Shown one piece after another: positions 5,681 to 7,842 of a stretch of 7,842 bases of DNA; within the stretch, counting starts at the first letter, position 1; every line of letters starts with the position of its first letter. Under the pieces are notes generated by a model. It ran no database searches. It saw nothing but the letters and a program-made list of their open reading frames with translations, and had not been told where the DNA came from. The stretch comes from CALGLS01 sp964508085 (GTDB lineage: Bacteria; Bacteroidota; Bacteroidia; Chitinophagales; Saprospiraceae), in contig CAZDTI010000411.1 of the NCBI GenBank assembly GCA_964508085.1, positions 1 to 7,842 on the forward strand. The letters are read 5' to 3'. The position numbers and the translations under genes were made by a program.

Positions 5681-7708
5681 ATGAAAAGTACATTAACCTT
5701 TCTACTCGTACTCCTAACCACGCTGACCTTGTCGGCCCAGGATTGGAAAAAGCAGTCTAAAAAAGCTACAAAGCTCTTCAAGCAAGGGCAATATGAAGAT
5801 GCAGCCGCGCTTTTTGAATCTGCCTGGGAAAAGAAAAAAAGCAAAACGCAACTCATGTACAAGGCCGGCGAATGCTATTATGAGCTTCGCGATTATCGGC
5901 GGGCTACCCAAGCTTATCGCAAAGTAAAAGATGCTACTGGAGAGGCAGGACTTGCCGGATTGAAATATGCAAGAAGTTTAAAACAAACCGGGGAATACGA
6001 AATGGCTAAGGAAGAACTGGTCTACTATATCAAACGCTATAAAGGTAGCGATGAAAAAGTTATGGCCAACCTGGTTAAAACAGAAATTGAAGGTTGTGAA
6101 CTTGCCTTGCAATTTGATTTAAAAGCACCGCAAAGCATCCTTATTGAACACCTCAGCGAGAATATCAATACCTTGGAAGATGAATTCGCGCCTGTTCCTT
6201 TTTCTGATGATATTCTTTATTTTTCTTCTACAACGGGTAATAAGATCAATATGTATCGCTCCCAAAGGCAATCGGGATTATGGACAGCAGCTGTTGTTCC
6301 TGATCTGCCTAATGTAAATGGAGGTGTAGTTTGCAATGGCACTTTTTCACCAGATAATTCTCGGTTTTATTTTACGGTTTGTGAGAACGAAAACCAATGG
6401 AAAGGATCGAATGCTTCTTGTGATATTTATATGACTAAAAGAGAGAATAAGAGCTGGTCCTCTCCTCAAAAATTGCACGACTATATCAAAGACGATGGGA
6501 AAACCGCTACCCAACCTTTTGTTATTCACCAAGGAGATCAAGAAGTATTATTTTTCGTCTCTGACCGGGAAGGCGGCTTCGGAGGTCTTGACATTTGGTA
6601 TAGTAAAAGACAAATCAAAGCTGACGATATCGACTTTACGCTTCCACAAAACGCAGGGCCCATGATCAATACAATGGGAGACGAGGTTAGCCCTTATTAC
6701 AATGATTTAAAAGAAGCACTCTTTTTTAGTTCTAATGGACATCCATCAATGGGTGGTTTTGATATTTTTCAAGCTGCGGATAAAGGTGGCCGTTTTGGTC
6801 TTGCAAAAAATGTAGGTATTCCAATTAACTCTTCCAACGATGATCTTTTTTATAAAGAAGAGGAAAATGGTAATGGCGGCTTTCTAGTTTCCAATCGCTT
6901 ATTTGGTCTGGAAAAAATTACGAGTACTCATAACGACATTTTCTTCTTTTCTACACCAAGAGAACAGATTGTTATAAATGGTAGTGTGACAGATAGAAAG
7001 ACCGAAGCCCCAATGAATGCAGTGGTTGCTAGTCTTTTTGAAATCAAAAGTAATAATAGAAAACGTTTGCTTCAGGCGAAGACATTTCCAAATGGACAAT
7101 ACGAATTTGTATTGTTACCCAACAAAGAATATAGCCTCATCGTCGAGCAGATTGGATTTGGTTCTTCGAAATATAACTTTACAACTTTCCACCACGACAG
7201 CATTCAGACTTACTCTAGAGATTTCGTTTTGGAGTCGGGAAGAGACCTCGTAGAAAACGCAGTCGTCTCTGATGTTGATACATCGCGGAAACCAACTTCC
7301 AGCTCCAGTATTCCAACCAGACCTTCGGGGAGTACTAGCGATCGGATCAGCTCCAATAGTACCGCATCCTCGAACTCCGTAGTACGAAAAAATAATCCAT
7401 CGGCAACTAAAAAGATTTACCCTAGAAGAAAGTCCACCTCAGATGCCCCCAAACATGGTGGCGTTTATTACAAGGTACAATTAACGGTAGTAACCAATTT
7501 CAATCCTAATCAATCTCAATTCAGAGAAGTAAAAAACATGGCTCGACTAGACACCGAGTTTCTTCCAGAGAAAGATTGGATTCGAGTTTTGATGGCTGAT
7601 TTCTTTGCTGTTGAAGAAGCGCATGTAGCTATGATTAAGGCCCAGAAGTTGGGATTCTTTGATGCTTTCTTAGTTAAATATCGAAATGGGAAAAGAGTAA
7701 CGCCATAA
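5681..7708 (+). CDS. Exported TPR / PD40 propeller / beta-sandwich / SPOR-like envelope protein (PorE-like architecture)
   Basis: The protein has 675 residues. In order: a signal peptide at 1-20 (TFLLVLLTTLTL, A-Q cleavage region, no lipobox); TPR-like helices at about 23-145 (KLFKQGQYEDAAALFESAWE, ELRDYRRATQAYRKV, QTGEYEMAKEEL); and a PD40/WD40-like propeller at about 165-425 (FSDDILYFSS, FSPDNSRFYFT, LFFVSDREGGFGGLDIWYS, ALFFSSNGHPSMGGFDIF). A carboxypeptidase-regulatory-like beta-sandwich follows at about 428-520 (INGSVTDRKTEAPM, NGQYEFVLLPNKEYSLIV), then a Ser/Thr/Pro/Asn-rich linker at about 530-590. The C-terminal domain from about 594 (GVYYKVQL, EEAHVAMIKAQKLGF, DAFLVKYRNGKRV) looks like a SPOR domain. 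The first four parts match the PorE/OmpA-family layout known in Bacteroidota, where PorE ends in an OmpA-like domain and helps anchor the type IX secretion apparatus. Here no OmpA-like domain is present. I infer a periplasmic envelope protein that binds peptidoglycan through SPOR; the SPOR call is by pattern only. It is followed at once by a terminator and so is probably monocistronic. Confidence 0.88.
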   Translation: MKSTLTFLLVLLTTLTLSAQDWKKQSKKATKLFKQGQYEDAAALFESAWEKKKSKTQLMYKAGECYYELRDYRRATQAYRKVKDATGEAGLAGLKYARSLKQTGEYEMAKEELVYYIKRYKGSDEKVMANLVKTEIEGCELALQFDLKAPQSILIEHLSENINTLEDEFAPVPFSDDILYFSSTTGNKINMYRSQRQSGLWTAAVVPDLPNVNGGVVCNGTFSPDNSRFYFTVCENENQWKGSNASCDIYMTKRENKSWSSPQKLHDYIKDDGKTATQPFVIHQGDQEVLFFVSDREGGFGGLDIWYSKRQIKADDIDFTLPQNAGPMINTMGDEVSPYYNDLKEALFFSSNGHPSMGGFDIFQAADKGGRFGLAKNVGIPINSSNDDLFYKEEENGNGGFLVSNRLFGLEKITSTHNDIFFFSTPREQIVINGSVTDRKTEAPMNAVVASLFEIKSNNRKRLLQAKTFPNGQYEFVLLPNKEYSLIVEQIGFGSSKYNFTTFHHDSIQTYSRDFVLESGRDLVENAVVSDVDTSRKPTSSSSIPTRPSGSTSDRISSNSTASSNSVVRKNNPSATKKIYPRRKSTSDAPKHGGVYYKVQLTVVTNFNPNQSQFREVKNMARLDTEFLPEKDWIRVLMADFFAVEEAHVAMIKAQKLGFFDAFLVKYRNGKRVTP

Positions 7709-7736
7709 ATAGAAATCAAAATTTTCATTATAAAAT

Positions 7737-7771
7737 AAAACCCGATACGCGAAGATCACGTATCGGGTTTT
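7737..7771. terminator. Intrinsic, probably bidirectional terminator
   Basis: AAAACCCGATACG (7737-7749) pairs perfectly with CGTATCGGGTTTT (7759-7771), a 13-pair stem with a nine-base loop (7750-7758). It lies 28 bases after the stop of the 5681 gene. The A-rich left flank and T-ended right arm would allow termination on both strands, which would suit a convergent gene to the right. Confidence 0.88.
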
Positions 7772-7813
7772 AAGTTTATGAAAGCCTCAGATTGTTCTTC
7801 TTGCCCTCAGCCT

Positions 7814-7842
7814 CTAAAGATTAGCAAAACCAGGCAACTCCA
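7814..7842 (-). CDS. Possible last codons of a convergent gene (very short fragment)
   Basis: On the minus strand, one frame entering from the right edge reads E-L-P-G-F-A-N-L and stops at TAG (7816-7814). It is the kind of end expected for a gene converging on the terminator at 7737-7771. With only eight codons no identity can be given, and the other two frames also stop nearby, so it could be chance. Confidence 0.15.

Overview
The window looks chromosomal and comes from a member of the Bacteroidota. The evidence is AT-rich sequence, starts without a Shine-Dalgarno sequence, a near-perfect Bacteroidota-type promoter (TAnnTTTG with a TTTG-like box 19 bases upstream) before a type B L31 gene, and exported proteins whose signal peptides end in A-Q. 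The family content (CotH/lamin-tail exoprotein, TPR-PD40-carboxypeptidase-regulatory-like protein) fits the Saprospiria/Cytophagia side of the phylum, but the exact lineage is inference.

Layout: (1) Positions 1-2249, minus strand: the N-terminal 749 codons of a large secreted CotH-kinase protein that runs off the left edge. (2) 2250-2662: a divergent intergenic region of about 410 bases, with the L31 promoter at its right end. (3) 2663-2941, plus: rpmE2 (L31 type B), closed by a strong intrinsic terminator. (4) 3145-4764, plus: an exported, beta-rich protein of unknown function. (5) 4765-4860: a GC-rich inverted array of imperfect heptamers that folds into a long hairpin and ends about 10 bases before the next start. 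(6) 4870-5448, plus: purN, GAR formyltransferase of purine synthesis. (7) 5449-5680: intergenic, with three copies of the 9-mer AAAACGTAT in both orientations. (8) 5681-7708, plus: a 675-residue envelope protein with signal peptide, TPRs, PD40 propeller, beta-sandwich, Ser/Thr/Pro-rich linker and SPOR-like C-terminus, followed by a strong hairpin terminator. (9) 7772-7842: a tail that may hold the last codons of a convergent gene.

The genes do not form an obvious pathway. Two are housekeeping (rpmE2, purN) and three encode exported proteins. The two plus-strand exported proteins are both predicted to be beta-rich and share an ATACGTTT motif about 45 bases before their starts, which hints at similar promoters. 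The two observations most worth following are the heptamer inverted array fused to the purN leader, and the PorE-like domain order in which a SPOR-like domain stands where an OmpA-like peptidoglycan-binding domain is expected. I see no clear evidence of a defence system, CRISPR array, insertion sequence, tRNA or rRNA.
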